A DNA stretch of 52,212 bases from Chitinophagaceae bacterium (GCA_025360525.1 JANYCA010000100.1:1-52212); one strand, 5' to 3'. Counted from the first letter of the stretch, positions 17,501 through 26,549 are shown. The notes: generated from the sequence alone by a model not told the origin. Numbers and translations: made by a program.

Positions 17501-19167
17501 CAGCTTGTGGCATTTATAGAAAAGTTAGTAAAATACCTTACCAATGGAGTGGCACAATTAATGGTAAAATTAAATTTTGTAACTACGGGTTTAATATAGA
17601 TATATCTAACATACCTGGCGGTATCTGCACATCCACCATTCATTGCAATTAACTTTACTGTCATCCAGCCGGTATCTTTATAGATATGAATTGGCTCAAA
17701 CTCGTAGCTCATACTATTGTCTCCAAAATCCCAAATAAAGGTGTTTGCTCCGCCGGTGGTAAGATTGGTGAAAGTAATAGGCGTGCTGGCACAACTATTT
17801 TTTTCACTGACCGAAAACACTGCTCGGGGCTGTGTATTTACTTTGATGGCCTGGGGCATTTTGACGGTATCCTTGCAGCCACTTGCGGCGGTACCAATTA
17901 AGGAAATATCATAATAGCCTGTACGGGCGAAGACGTGAGTAGGTGCCGCTTGTGAGCTGCTGGTGCCATCGCCGAAATCCCATGCATAGCTCGTGACCGG
18001 ATCAACTGAATTGGTTATCGCAGTTAATGATTTGGTAAAAGCCTGGCAGCCGCTGTCCGGCAAATTATCAAAATATAAAAATGGTTTATGAATTTTTACA
18101 TACCCAATTCTTTTTAAGGAATCTTTACAACCATTATTGTTTGTAACTATAAGTTTCACCGTAAAGTTTCCAGTATCTGAAAACTGGTGAACAGGATTAG
18201 ATAAAGTAGATGTTGTACTATCACCAAAAGTCCAGGAATAGTTATTTCCACTTAAAACCTGGTTGGTAAAAGTAGATTTCAAAGGAGGCCGGCAACCGAG
18301 TAGAGCATCGGCAGAAAAATTTGCACTTACCGGGTTTGTAACCGTTATGTTTTTTATTAAAGAATCTACACAACCATATTGGCTTTGGATAACCTGCTTT
18401 ACTGTATAAATTCCACCCACAGCATATGTATGAGTTGGATTAATTAATGTTGAACTGGTACCATCACCAAAATCCCATTGGCTGTTGAACGTTCCCGTAT
18501 TAACTACTTGGTTTTGAAAAACTATTTTGGTAGGTGAGCAGGTTGCAGCTACATTGTTGGTAAACCCGGCTTTTGTGCCATAGTTTTTAATATATTCAGG
18601 CTTATATAAAGAGGCGGTACAACCATAGCTATTGGTAACCTTAAGAGTTACATTGTAATTTCCAATGTAAGTAAAGGTATGAGATGGCTGCTTCTCTGAG
18701 GACAATACACCATCTCCAAAATCCCAAAGTCTGTTTGTTATTACACCTCCGTCACCGGTGCTTTCATCTAAAAAAACAGCTGTGAATGGATTGCAACCTA
18801 AACTGCTCACGGTACTAAAACTTACCACCGGTTGTTCAATAACATGTATTAAATTTATTTTCACCAAAGTATCCTGGCTGTTACCAGCCTTTACCAATAA
18901 TTTGATGGTATAAAAACCAGGCTTAAAATAAGTAGCGGATGGATTTTGTAAGTTGGAGAAAGTGCCGTTGCCGAGGTCCCACTTCCATTCTGCAGGTTGA
19001 CCTGTTGACTGATCAGCAAAATTTACAACTATAGGAGAACAACCGCTTACCAGGTTAACCGAAAAATTTGCCACCGGCTGACTTAATGCCCAACTGCTGC
19101 AGGCAATTAAGATGCCGGTAAGCAGGTAGTTTAAGAAGTGGTTTTTTGGGTTTAACATTGGTTTCAT
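14599..19167 (-). CDS. Giant PKD-repeat surface protein with T9SS type B C-terminal domain
   Basis: The 1522-residue protein has an N-terminal signal peptide (hydrophobic FLNYLLTGILIACSSWALS). About 14 PKD-type repeats follow, recognised by the recurring WDFGDG(T)-type strand followed by P-(T/S)-H-(T/V)-(Y/F) and a G-(Y/F)-(Y/T)-V-(T/K)-L strand. Three further beta-sandwich segments contain YNWSP/YQWSP-like cores. The last ~95 residues form a gliding-motility-associated (CHU_C-like) domain: FVPNLFSPNDDG, then MRIFNRWGEVVFE and WDGKHRG. This end is the usual signal for type IX secretion, so the protein is probably exported to or beyond the outer membrane as an adhesin or matrix protein. It is a single gene with long empty DNA upstream. 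Cysteine pairs occur in most repeats. Confidence 0.92.
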   Translation of the reverse strand: MKPMLNPKNHFLNYLLTGILIACSSWALSQPVANFSVNLVSGCSPIVVNFADQSTGQPAEWKWDLGNGTFSNLQNPSATYFKPGFYTIKLLVKAGNSQDTLVKINLIHVIEQPVVSFSTVSSLGCNPFTAVFLDESTGDGGVITNRLWDFGDGVLSSEKQPSHTFTYIGNYNVTLKVTNSYGCTASLYKPEYIKNYGTKAGFTNNVAATCSPTKIVFQNQVVNTGTFNSQWDFGDGTSSTLINPTHTYAVGGIYTVKQVIQSQYGCVDSLIKNITVTNPVSANFSADALLGCRPPLKSTFTNQVLSGNNYSWTFGDSTTSTLSNPVHQFSDTGNFTVKLIVTNNNGCKDSLKRIGYVKIHKPFLYFDNLPDSGCQAFTKSLTAITNSVDPVTSYAWDFGDGTSSSQAAPTHVFARTGYYDISLIGTAASGCKDTVKMPQAIKVNTQPRAVFSVSEKNSCASTPITFTNLTTGGANTFIWDFGDNSMSYEFEPIHIYKDTGWMTVKLIAMNGGCADTARYVRYIYIKPVVTKFNFTINCATPLVRYFTNFSINATSCLWDFGDGTTSIEKNPAHTFPSQGMYSVKLKAWNDSTGCQYSLVKQVRVLNIKAAFFASDSLVCKGSNISFSTGLNNEDVARFYWSYGDGVVYNTRSNYTEYTYAATGNYTVRLITLDYLNCRDTLVKPRYINVNGPMALFGTSSPVTCINSATVFSDSSITTIAQPIKNWIWNYGDGITDTLTAQPFQHIYAKEGSYFVSLKLIDSKGCIDTFKMVKPVQINRAIARFYVQDTIACPDFPVRFLLPYWTAGITYRWDFGDGTGSSLQLPSHSYRQEGVYTVKAYVVDKYGCSDSSTIINAAKIVKTTARFAMSDSFKTCPPLLIQFTNQSINSADEFWDFGDSTSTDVHNPSHFYSYPGVYTITLYAKGPGGCINKTQKQIVVKGPQGSINYVPLSLCRPYQVKFVAHSTDAVSYIWDFNDGVTVSGIDTTITHTYQDSGKFVPKIILVDYVGCRVPVTGKDTVTNIFTNAGFTFADKVVCDKGDVSFINTTLSNDLLVNYLWDFGDNSSSTESNPVHQYTLTGTYYPSLSVAASYGCKSTYKSAVAVKVVNAPDMNILSSSNGCVPLTTTLQVLQTGADTSALNWKWTMANGSIVEMQNPPEQVYGTAGIYNLSLTATSSNGCSKTITHVIEAYALPAMKVTKDSLICKGQHLTLQTTGAVSYNWSPAIELSCTNCAAPIASPITTTKYIVTGTSLKGCISKEAVSVNVKQPFTMTYSRPLILCAGQGKRIEANGASTYQWSPAKGLNSTTIASPTAQPDTTTNYRVIGTDDRGCFKDTGFIELTVYPIPSVNAGEDKTINVGQPIDLDATVSDDVTAVNWTPTGDIFRNGRDGITVKPIQNTEYTVEVKNTGGCTARDRVNVFVICNGNNIFVPNLFSPNDDGANDLFYPRGTGVFKIKSMRIFNRWGEVVFEKNSFNSNDASAGWDGKHRGTKLNADVYVYILELICDNNSMLSFKGNVTLVR

Positions 19168-19814
19168 GGTAGTACTGTAAAATTCTGTTGTATATCGTCA
19201 ATGGCTGCTGTAGATGTACTGCTTGCTCTACAACCATTTAAATAAATGCTTTAATATTATTGGTATTGATAGCTACAGAAACCATATTTAAACTAAGTGA
19301 ATAGTATTTTCGGTATTTGCAGCTACGACTTTCGTGGGAGGTACTTTATAAAAACGGCAAAAGAGGGCATTTAGTATAACACAAATATCAAAATTTAACA
19401 TTTGAATTGGGGCTAAGACAGCCCTGGAAAAGTAGAAACAACAAAAAGAAGATGTAAGAGTAGGAAAAGTATTTTTTTAAAACCCTCTTTTGAGTAAGAA
19501 AAACCGACAGAAATCAATACAGGAAACACTTTTAGATTTAAAACCTTGTAAGGTAAATTATTCTTTCAAGAGCACTAAAACTACATAACACTAAGATATT
19601 AACTATGTAATGTAGCCAAATTACTACCTAAAACATCTTGAAAGTTTTATACCTTTTAGTGAGTAAATCAGGGATTTTTAAACCAGTAGCTTTTAGTAGT
19701 TCAAATTAGTTAATTTGAATATTGTGTAGAAAGCGAAAAATAAAGGCGGAAATATATTTTTAGGCAGAACAAAACAAATTAGATAATGCCTAACAACATC
19801 AGCAATTAAAATAA
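19168..19814. other. 647-bp AT-rich gap between the PKD-protein gene and hutH
   Basis: The region holds the upstream DNA of the minus-strand PKD gene and the downstream DNA of hutH. I find no open frame worth calling, no RNA gene and no convincing terminator. A leader and promoter for the PKD gene must lie in the left part but I cannot place them with confidence. Confidence 0.5.
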
Positions 19815-21308
19815 TTACAGAGGATAGCTTTTAATAAAATCAATGGCTTTAATCATATCATAATGCAGAATACGATCTGCGTCGTTAAAAGGTACTACCT
19901 GCTGAAATGCTGTGACTATTTCCTCAATAAACGGTGAAGTTTTTAAAGGTCTCCTGAAGTTGAGTGCCTGCACTGCGGTTATTAATTCTATTGCCAAAAC
20001 CTTCTCAACATTTTCGATAACCCGTTTGCATTTGGTTGCAGCATTTGCGCCCATACTTACATGATCTTCCTGGTTATTGCTGGATGAAATAGAATCAACG
20101 CTTGCCGGCGTACATAGCTGTTTGTTCTCGCTAACGATACCCGCAGCTGTATATTGAGGTATCATTAAACCCGAATGCAAGCCTGGATTTTGAACCAGGA
20201 ACATAGGAAGTCCATGTTGCCCGCTGATAAGCTGGTAGGTACGCCGCTCAGAAATATTAGCTATCTCACTCATGGCAATGGCTAAAAAATCCAGTGACAT
20301 AGCCAATGGCTGACCATGAAAATTACCACCACTTACAATTAAATCATCTGCAGGAAAAATATTGGGATTATCGGTAACCGAATTAATTTCTTTGATAAAA
20401 ACATCCAGCACATAATTAAAAACATCTTTGCTGGCGCCATGTACCTGCGGTATACAGCGAAAGGAATAGGGGTCCTGAATCTGTTCTTTTATTTTGGCGG
20501 CTATCTGACTACCCGCCAGGTATTTTCTCAATTGCGCCGCAGTATCCACCTGTCCTTTATGTGGCCGGATAGCGTGTATTTTTTCGTGCAGGGGTTCAGC
20601 TACACAATCAAAAGCATCATACGAAATTGCGGAAATTAAATCAGCCCATTTGAGCAACCTATCCGCCTGTACAAGGCTGTGTAAACCAAACGCACTCATA
20701 AACTGAGTACCATTTATCAAGGCAAGTCCCTCTTTACTTTTTAACTCCAGGGGCAACCAGCCAAAGGACTTAAGCGCTTCTGCCGCAGGCATTTTTCTTC
20801 CAGCGTAGTTTACTTCACCCAGCCCGAGCAAGGGCAAACTTAAGTGGCTTAAGGGTGCCAAATCGCCGGAAGCTCCCAATGAACCTTGCGTAAAAACTAC
20901 CGGTAATACATCGTTGTTGTGCATCTCCATCAGCCGTTTTACTGTTTCGATATGTATGCCCGAATGGCCATAACTCAATGATTTTATCTTGAGCATTATC
21001 ATCAGCTTTACAATAGCTGGCGGTACTTCCTCCCCTAAACCACAGGCGTGAGATTCTATTAAATTAACCTGCAAATGCTGTAACTGATCTTTATCAATGT
21101 GGACATTTTGGAGGTAACCAAACCCGGTGTTAATACCATAATACAACGCTTCACCATCCTCAATTTTTCTATCAAGATACGCCCTGCATTCGGTAATACG
21201 GTGGTGCGCATCAAAAGTGATTGACACCAGCTGGTTGTACGCCAATAAGTTTTTTATTTGTTGAAAATTGGTAAAGGTTTTGTCTAATGGCAGGTAGTTA
21301 TAACTCAT
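19815..21308 (-). CDS. hutH: Histidine ammonia-lyase
   Basis: The enzyme deaminates L-histidine to trans-urocanate, the first step of histidine catabolism. The 497-residue protein has the aromatic amino acid lyase signature GSLGASGDLAPLSH, in which Ala146-Ser147-Gly148 cyclise to the MIO cofactor. It also has YGINTGFG near residue 57, a GGNFHGQP motif and NQEDHVSMG. The length fits bacterial HutH; tyrosine ammonia-lyases and aminomutases share the fold, so substrate is inferred. No other hut gene is in the window, so it is an isolated catabolic gene here. It is divergent from the PrsW-like gene with 81 bases between starts. Confidence 0.88.
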   Translation of the reverse strand: MSYNYLPLDKTFTNFQQIKNLLAYNQLVSITFDAHHRITECRAYLDRKIEDGEALYYGINTGFGYLQNVHIDKDQLQHLQVNLIESHACGLGEEVPPAIVKLMIMLKIKSLSYGHSGIHIETVKRLMEMHNNDVLPVVFTQGSLGASGDLAPLSHLSLPLLGLGEVNYAGRKMPAAEALKSFGWLPLELKSKEGLALINGTQFMSAFGLHSLVQADRLLKWADLISAISYDAFDCVAEPLHEKIHAIRPHKGQVDTAAQLRKYLAGSQIAAKIKEQIQDPYSFRCIPQVHGASKDVFNYVLDVFIKEINSVTDNPNIFPADDLIVSGGNFHGQPLAMSLDFLAIAMSEIANISERRTYQLISGQHGLPMFLVQNPGLHSGLMIPQYTAAGIVSENKQLCTPASVDSISSSNNQEDHVSMGANAATKCKRVIENVEKVLAIELITAVQALNFRRPLKTSPFIEEIVTAFQQVVPFNDADRILHYDMIKAIDFIKSYPL

Positions 21309-21335
21309 TCAATGCACCCTTACAAAGGGAAATTT

Positions 21336-21373
21336 TTTGGTAAATAGAAAATTAGCTTCTACTTTCAAAAGTA
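21336..21373 (+). promoter_or_regulatory. Putative promoter in the prsW-hutH divergent region
   Basis: On the plus strand a TTTG (21336-21339) is followed after 20 bases by TACTTTCA (21360-21367), close to the Bacteroidota TTTG/TAnnTTTG pattern and about 23 bases before the PrsW start. On the minus strand the overlapping TACTTTTG (21366-21373) matches the -7 consensus for hutH, but no -33 element was found. The two -7 boxes overlap in a small palindrome. Confidence 0.4.
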
Positions 21374-21389
21374 ATACAAAAATACTGTT

Positions 21390-22067
21390 ATGGAATTATT
21401 GGCACTTTCAATTGCACCCGGTATTGCCATCTGTCTTTTTGTTTATTTAAAAGATAAGCAGGAAAAAGAACCAATCGGGCTGCTGCTGGTTAGTTTTTTA
21501 TTGGGTATGCTGAGTACCATACCTGCAGTAATCGTACAAATGCTATCGGGCATTAACCTCGAAAGCCTTGCTGGCAAAAGCTATCAGCATAAGGCTTTTT
21601 TTGCATTTGCCGTGGTGGGGCTAAGTGAGGAGCTTAGTAAATTTGTAATGATTCGGTTTTATGCTTATCGTAAAAAAGTATTTGACGATCCTTTTGATGG
21701 TATTGTATATGCGGTAATGGTAGGAATGGGTTTTGCCACTTTTGAAAATATCGGTTACGTTTATCAGCATGGCTTTGCTACCGGGGTAATGCGGATGTTT
21801 TTATCTGTACCAGCTCATGCAACCTTTGCGGTGTTGATGGGATATTTTTTAGGTTTAGCTAAATTCAACAGCGGCAAAAGAAGCTGGTATATGTTGTTGG
21901 CAATTTTTTGGCCCGTATTTTTTCATGGTGCATTCGACTTCTTTTTATTTGTTGGCAATAGCTGGATGCATGTTTGCGGAGCACTGGGTTCTTTTTTTGT
22001 TGCCATACAACTATCAAAACGTGCTATCCGAAAACATATAGCGTTATCATCTTCAAATTTTAAATAG
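21390..22067 (+). CDS. prsW: PrsW-family intramembrane metalloprotease
   Basis: A 225-residue multi-spanning membrane protein with about seven hydrophobic helices. The family motifs are present: the glutamate pair E80-E81 in GLSEELSKF, FENIGY with a preceding helix, SVPAHATFAVLMGY with a His, and FFHGAFDF near the end. In Bacillus PrsW cleaves an anti-sigma factor. Here no sigma/anti-sigma partner is adjacent, so the substrate is unknown. It stands between hutH (divergent) and tcdA (convergent, six bases apart). Confidence 0.85.
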   Translation: MELLALSIAPGIAICLFVYLKDKQEKEPIGLLLVSFLLGMLSTIPAVIVQMLSGINLESLAGKSYQHKAFFAFAVVGLSEELSKFVMIRFYAYRKKVFDDPFDGIVYAVMVGMGFATFENIGYVYQHGFATGVMRMFLSVPAHATFAVLMGYFLGLAKFNSGKRSWYMLLAIFWPVFFHGAFDFFLFVGNSWMHVCGALGSFFVAIQLSKRAIRKHIALSSSNFK

Positions 22068-22073
22068 CAACAC

Positions 22074-22799
22074 CTAATATTTTTCGTAAAGATCCCTGAT
22101 AACAACGCTTGCTGTAATACAACCTACAATGGCAGGCATATAAGAAACTGTACCAATTATTGACTTTTTGGGATATGCTTTTTCGGTAACCATCACTTTA
22201 TCCGGGTCAATGGCTTCCGGGCTAAATACCACTTTTACTCCGGTTGTGATACCTAGTGCATGCAATCTTTTTCGAACATACCGTGCAAGTTTGCAATTAT
22301 AACTATCGGCAATGTCTGCCACTTGAATCTGGCTCGGATCTACCCTGCCACCAGCTCCCAAAGAACTTACAATAGGAACATTGCGGTCGATACAGGTTTT
22401 CATCAACCATACCTTGGGAGTTAATGTATCAATGCAATCAACTACATAATCAAAATGGCCATTTTCAACCACAGTTATCGTTTTATCCGTTTCTAAAAAA
22501 TCAGTCAACACCTGCAGTTCAATTGCCGGATTAATATCTCTTATTCTTTCCGCCATCACCTGCGCCTTAAACATGGCTGCATTGCTGTGTAGTGCTGCTA
22601 TTTGCCGGTTGCAATTGCTTAAGTCCACTACATCTCCATCAACGATGGTCATTTTACCTACGCCGGCACGTGCAATCATTTCAGCACATATACCTCCTAC
22701 CCCGCCAAGCCCAACTACCAATACATTTTTGCTTTGAAGTTTCAGTATATTCTTTTCTCCCAACAATAATGTTGTCCTGCTCATCCAATATGGAATCAT
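22074..22799 (-). CDS. tcdA: tRNA threonylcarbamoyladenosine dehydratase
   Basis: TcdA (CsdL) uses ATP to cyclise t6A37 to ct6A in tRNAs. The 241-residue protein is an E1-like/ThiF-fold enzyme: nucleotide-binding GLGGVGG (30-36), VDGDVVDLSNCNRQ, DCIDTLTPK and a SLGAGGRVDPS stretch that is typical of TcdA rather than MoeB/ThiF. There is no rhodanese domain or CxxC zinc pair, consistent with TcdA. The start may be MIPYWMSR or the internal ATG (MSRTTLLLG), since family members usually begin close to the arginine of this segment. Heptamer repeats lie just upstream. Confidence 0.88.
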   Translation of the reverse strand: MIPYWMSRTTLLLGEKNILKLQSKNVLVVGLGGVGGICAEMIARAGVGKMTIVDGDVVDLSNCNRQIAALHSNAAMFKAQVMAERIRDINPAIELQVLTDFLETDKTITVVENGHFDYVVDCIDTLTPKVWLMKTCIDRNVPIVSSLGAGGRVDPSQIQVADIADSYNCKLARYVRKRLHALGITTGVKVVFSPEAIDPDKVMVTEKAYPKKSIIGTVSYMPAIVGCITASVVIRDLYEKY

Positions 22800-22803
22800 G
22801 GTA

Positions 22804-22835
22804 AATTAATTGATAATTGATAATCGATAATGAGT
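22804..22835. repeat. Short heptamer repeat upstream of tcdA
   Basis: Three or four copies of an ATTGATA-type heptamer, the inverse of the AATTATC repeat at 160-238. It lies within the 5' region of tcdA. Confidence 0.6.
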
Positions 22836-22937
22836 TGAACGAAAAGTGTAAGGAATCAAGGGACGTAAAACGTCTCTTGTGCAAAAATTAAAACTAAATA
22901 CTTTGTCCTTTCCTCTAGCCTAAATTCTTTACCTTGG

Positions 22938-23963
22938 ATGCAAAAATCACTTATGCATTTGAATACCGGAAAAATAATTTTCATTGTTGGATGCCTGATA
23001 AATTCCTTAGTTGCAAATACCCAAACAATTAATGTGATTACATCAGGGCAAAAGACTTCTTTACGTGGATTGAGTGTAGTAGACGACCGGGTGATTTGGG
23101 TAAGCGGAAGCAATGGTATGGTAGGCAAAAGTGTGGACAGCGGACATACATGGAAATGGATTACCGTAAAGGGTTTTGAAAAAACTGACTTTCGGGATAT
23201 TGAGGCTTTTGACGAAACCAGTGCAGTGATAATGGGCGTTGCAGAACCGGCCTATATTTTACGTACTGCCGATGCCGGCGAAACCTGGAAAGTAGTTTAT
23301 GAAAATAAGACGAAAGGCATGTTTTTAGATGCGATGGAATTTTGGAATATCAACAGTGGTATTGTTGTTGGCGATCCCATTGACAATAAAATATTTATTG
23401 CAAGAACCTTTGATGGTGGCATTAGCTGGAGAGATATTCCTGCTGCAAACTACCCTTTAACAGACAGTGGCGAAGCGATGTTTGCAAGCAGCGGCACCAA
23501 TGTAAGGAAACTAACACAACAGGAAGCAGTAATTGTAACCGGTGGATTGCGAAGCAGGCTATTTATAAAAAACAAGCAAATTCATTTGCCCTTACTGCAA
23601 GGAAAACAATCAACCGGAGCCAATTCTGTTGCAATAAAAAACAAAAAAATGATGATAATTGTGGGCGGCGATTTTACCACCAAAGATTCAAGCATTGGCA
23701 ATTGCATTATTACAAACGATGCAGGAAAAACATGGACATTTCCAGTAACAGCGCCACATGGATATAGGAGCTGTGTAGAATATATTAGTAAAAAAAACTG
23801 GATTTGCAGCGGGCTAAATGGGATAGATTATAGCGACGACGACGGCACCAACTGGCAATGGATCAGCAAAGAAAGTTTTCATGTATGCAGAAAAGCGAAA
23901 AATGGCAAGACCGTTTTCTTTGCCGGGATGGGAGGTAAAATAGGTAAACTATTAAATAACTAA
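22938..23963 (+). CDS. Secreted BNR/YCF48-like beta-propeller protein
   Basis: The 341-residue protein has an N-terminal signal sequence (KIIFIVGCLINSLVANT) and repeated Asp-box/BNR-like segments such as SVDSGHTWKW, TADAGETWKV, TFDGGISWRD, TNDAGKTWTF and SDDDGTNWQW. The pattern matches photosystem-stability-factor-like (YCF48) propellers, which in Bacteroidota are widespread exported proteins of unknown role. The start could be 22938 or the in-frame ATG at 22953; the second leaves a better positioned signal peptide. No enzyme function can be assigned. Confidence 0.82.
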   Translation: MQKSLMHLNTGKIIFIVGCLINSLVANTQTINVITSGQKTSLRGLSVVDDRVIWVSGSNGMVGKSVDSGHTWKWITVKGFEKTDFRDIEAFDETSAVIMGVAEPAYILRTADAGETWKVVYENKTKGMFLDAMEFWNINSGIVVGDPIDNKIFIARTFDGGISWRDIPAANYPLTDSGEAMFASSGTNVRKLTQQEAVIVTGGLRSRLFIKNKQIHLPLLQGKQSTGANSVAIKNKKMMIIVGGDFTTKDSSIGNCIITNDAGKTWTFPVTAPHGYRSCVEYISKKNWICSGLNGIDYSDDDGTNWQWISKESFHVCRKAKNGKTVFFAGMGGKIGKLLNN

Positions 23964-24133
23964 ATAAAAGGTATTACGACATAAAATACACCGATTATTT
24001 ATAAGAATATTAGCGAAAGATTTTCGACCATTAACAAAACAAAGAAGTACCTCAATTACAAACATCAAAAAAGACAATCACCGCCAATAAGCCAACTCAT
24101 TACAATTGTAGGCAGTGTAGAAAATATTGCCCA

Positions 24134-24466
24134 TCATTTTTTAAACATAAAATACACGGCTCCCATTAAAAACGCAAAACTTACCAGGTATTTCCAGTGA
24201 AATGGTTCTTTTAGATACAGCACGGCAAAAACAGCAAATACTATCAATGTAATAACTTCCTGAGTAATTTTTAACTGAAAGGCATTGATACCATTTAAAT
24301 AACCAATACGATTGGCAGGTACCATCAGACAGTATTCAAAAAATGCAATACCCCAACTTATAACAATTGCTTTCCATAATGGGAGACTGCTGTTTTTTAA
24401 ATGCCCATACCATGCAATCGTCATAAAAATATTTGAAAACAGCAAAAGTGCTATTGTACGTATCAT
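24134..24466 (-). CDS. DUF486 (DMT-like) small membrane protein
   Basis: A 110-residue protein with four hydrophobic segments, including the start RTIALLLFSNIFMTIAWYGHL, and the charged signature EYCLMVPANRIGY followed by QLKITQEVITL, all typical of DUF486 proteins, small relatives of drug/metabolite transporters. Function is unknown. It is a single gene with AT-rich flanks. Confidence 0.82.
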   Translation of the reverse strand: MIRTIALLLFSNIFMTIAWYGHLKNSSLPLWKAIVISWGIAFFEYCLMVPANRIGYLNGINAFQLKITQEVITLIVFAVFAVLYLKEPFHWKYLVSFAFLMGAVYFMFKK

Positions 24467-24666
24467 AAATAATGAATAATTTTAAAGATAAATTAACGGT
24501 AGTTGTTGCAAACTTAATTCGATATTAATAAAACAATTAATTCAATTGGCATGATTTTGGAAAGCGAACACACGAAGCAACTGAATTAAATAAACATTGC
24601 TGTTGTAATTTAGTTAGACCAGCTACAGAAAAGAAACCCATTAATAACAACGAAAAACAAAGTATC

Positions 24667-25659
24667 ATGGCATTTGAAAATTTCCCTTCGGCAACACCCC
24701 AACCTTCAACACCCCCACAGGTTCCCAAAACGGACTGGCGGTTTTTTTTAACTATCGGCCTCATAATAGTATTGTTAGGTACATGGGGTTATATAATCTG
24801 GGACAAAAACAAAGTAACAGAAACTATTCAGCAAAAAGATGTACAATATGCATCTGCTGTTTCAGAAAAAGACACACTTAAAAATCTATTGGATGAAGCT
24901 ACCATGCGGTACGATGCATTAAAAACCTCCAATGCAAAAAAAGACAGTACGATTACATCTAAAGACAGGGATATTGCAGAAAAAAGGGCTAAAATACAAA
25001 CTATTCTTTCCAAAGTAAACGCAACAAAAGAAGAGCTTGCACAAGCGAAATCAATGATTGCTTCTTTAAATACCGACATTGAATCTTACAAAGTACAGAT
25101 TGAGGAACTGAAAGGACAAAACCAACAATTAACTGTAGAAAAAGAGGCTGTGACGCAGGAGAGAGACGTTGTGAAAAAAGACTTAGAGTCTGCCAAAACT
25201 GATATCAAGCAAAAGGAAGATGTAATTGATGTAGGCTCTACACTCCATGTTGGAGGATTTAATATTGTTGGCATTGATCAGAAAAACAGTGGTAAAGAAA
25301 AAGAAACTACCAAGGCAAAAAAGGTAGATAAATTAAGGATATCATTTGTAATTGATGACAACCGTATTGCCGCTTCTGGTCCTAAAGACTTATATGTTTG
25401 TATGACAGGTCCGGATGGTAAGCCTATTGCTGTAGAAGCGCTGGGTTCGGGTATTTTTACTACAAGAGAAGACGGTGAAAAGACATTTACACAAAAAGTA
25501 CAGATTAATTATACACAAGGGCAACGTCAAACCGTAAGTTTTGATTGGAAACAGAATACACCTTTCCAGATAGGCAACTACAAAATTGAGGTGTATCACA
25601 ACGGATTTAAAATAGGAGAAGGCGTAAAAGAATTCAAGAAAAGCGGATTATTTGGATAG
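24667..25659 (+). CDS. Membrane-anchored coiled-coil protein of unknown function
   Basis: The 330-residue protein has a short proline-rich cytoplasmic N-terminus and one membrane helix (about 25-45). A long coiled coil follows (about 50-180, heptad-rich with many Lys/Glu/Gln). A C-terminal domain (about 205-330) looks beta-rich, with conserved-looking segments LRISFVIDDN and IGNYKIEVYHNG. This layout suggests an envelope structural or scaffold protein. I do not recognise the family. It converges on map and shares a bidirectional terminator with it. Confidence 0.78.
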   Translation: MAFENFPSATPQPSTPPQVPKTDWRFFLTIGLIIVLLGTWGYIIWDKNKVTETIQQKDVQYASAVSEKDTLKNLLDEATMRYDALKTSNAKKDSTITSKDRDIAEKRAKIQTILSKVNATKEELAQAKSMIASLNTDIESYKVQIEELKGQNQQLTVEKEAVTQERDVVKKDLESAKTDIKQKEDVIDVGSTLHVGGFNIVGIDQKNSGKEKETTKAKKVDKLRISFVIDDNRIAASGPKDLYVCMTGPDGKPIAVEALGSGIFTTREDGEKTFTQKVQINYTQGQRQTVSFDWKQNTPFQIGNYKIEVYHNGFKIGEGVKEFKKSGLFG

Positions 25660-25681
25660 TTGATAAAAATAAGATCATTAT

Positions 25682-25713
25682 AAAAAACGCTCCTTACAAA
25701 TGGAGCGTTTTTT
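25682..25713. terminator. Bidirectional rho-independent terminator
   Basis: AAAAAACGCTCC and GGAGCGTTTTTT form a perfect stem with an eight-base loop, flanked by A-run and T-run so it works in both directions. It lies between the convergent coiled-coil gene (ends 25659) and map (ends 25743). Confidence 0.93.
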
Positions 25714-25742
25714 ATAATCAGTAAAGTGGAAATCAACAGTAA

Positions 25743-26549
25743 TCAGTAAACCCAGCAAAGCTCAGTATTGGCTTTTTCTGCAGCCTCTATCTCTGTGAAA
25801 GACGAAAGTATATCAGCTTTCCCTTTTTGAATGCATACAGAATGTTCGAAATGTGCGGAAGGCTTTGCATCTTCTGTCCGTATCGTCCATCCATCTTTAT
25901 CATGAAATACATTCTTGGTGCCCAAATTTATCATAGGCTCAATGGCAATGGTCATAAATTCTCTTAATTTGGCACCACTACCACGTTTACCATAATTGGG
26001 TACTTGTGGTTCTTCGTGCAGATGCCTGCCAACACCATGCCCAACAAGATCTCTTACTACTCCATAACCATTCTCTCGTTCAGTATGCAACTGAATAGCA
26101 TAACCTATATCACCAACCCTGTTTCCATGAACTGCTTTTTCAATTCCTTTATAAAGCGACTCCTTAGTAACTTTTAATAATTTTTTGGTATCGTCGCTGA
26201 TATTACCAATTGCAAAAGTATAAGCACTGTCGCCATGAAACCCAGCTTTGAAAACCCCTACATCTACAGATACAATATCACCATCTTTCAGGATATCTTT
26301 GGTAGGGAATCCATGAACAACGGCATCGTTAACTGACATGCAGCAGGCAAATGGAAATGCAGGATTACCATAGCCTTTAAAAGAAGGTGTAGCATCGTTA
26401 CTTCGGATAAAATCTTCGGCGAGCTGGTTTAAATCCCCCGTAGTAACACCAGGCTTTATTGCAGCAGCTACTACAGCCAGTGTTTTACTTACCAACAGAT
26501 TGCTTATCCTCATTAGTTCAACCTCTGCCTTTGTTTTATAATGAATCAT
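25743..26549 (-). CDS. map: Methionine aminopeptidase, type I
   Basis: The enzyme removes the initiator methionine from nascent proteins. The 268-residue protein shows the five metal ligands of type I enzymes in context: D in VSVDVGVF, D in FHGDSAYTF, H in GHGVGRHLHEEP, E in TIAIEPM and E in TEDAK, plus the conserved His in DAVVHGFP. The gene follows secY on the same strand, as usual for spc operons, but a hairpin lies between them. Unlike many Bacteroidota, infA and rpmJ do not follow map; the gene ends at a terminator. Confidence 0.95.
   Translation of the reverse strand: MIHYKTKAEVELMRISNLLVSKTLAVVAAAIKPGVTTGDLNQLAEDFIRSNDATPSFKGYGNPAFPFACCMSVNDAVVHGFPTKDILKDGDIVSVDVGVFKAGFHGDSAYTFAIGNISDDTKKLLKVTKESLYKGIEKAVHGNRVGDIGYAIQLHTERENGYGVVRDLVGHGVGRHLHEEPQVPNYGKRGSGAKLREFMTIAIEPMINLGTKNVFHDKDGWTIRTEDAKPSAHFEHSVCIQKGKADILSSFTEIEAAEKANTELCWVY

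Noticed and set aside
19168..19814. Possible small RNA or tRNA in the large gap
   Set aside because: No cloverleaf-like or strongly structured segment was found by eye; sequence is plain AT-rich.
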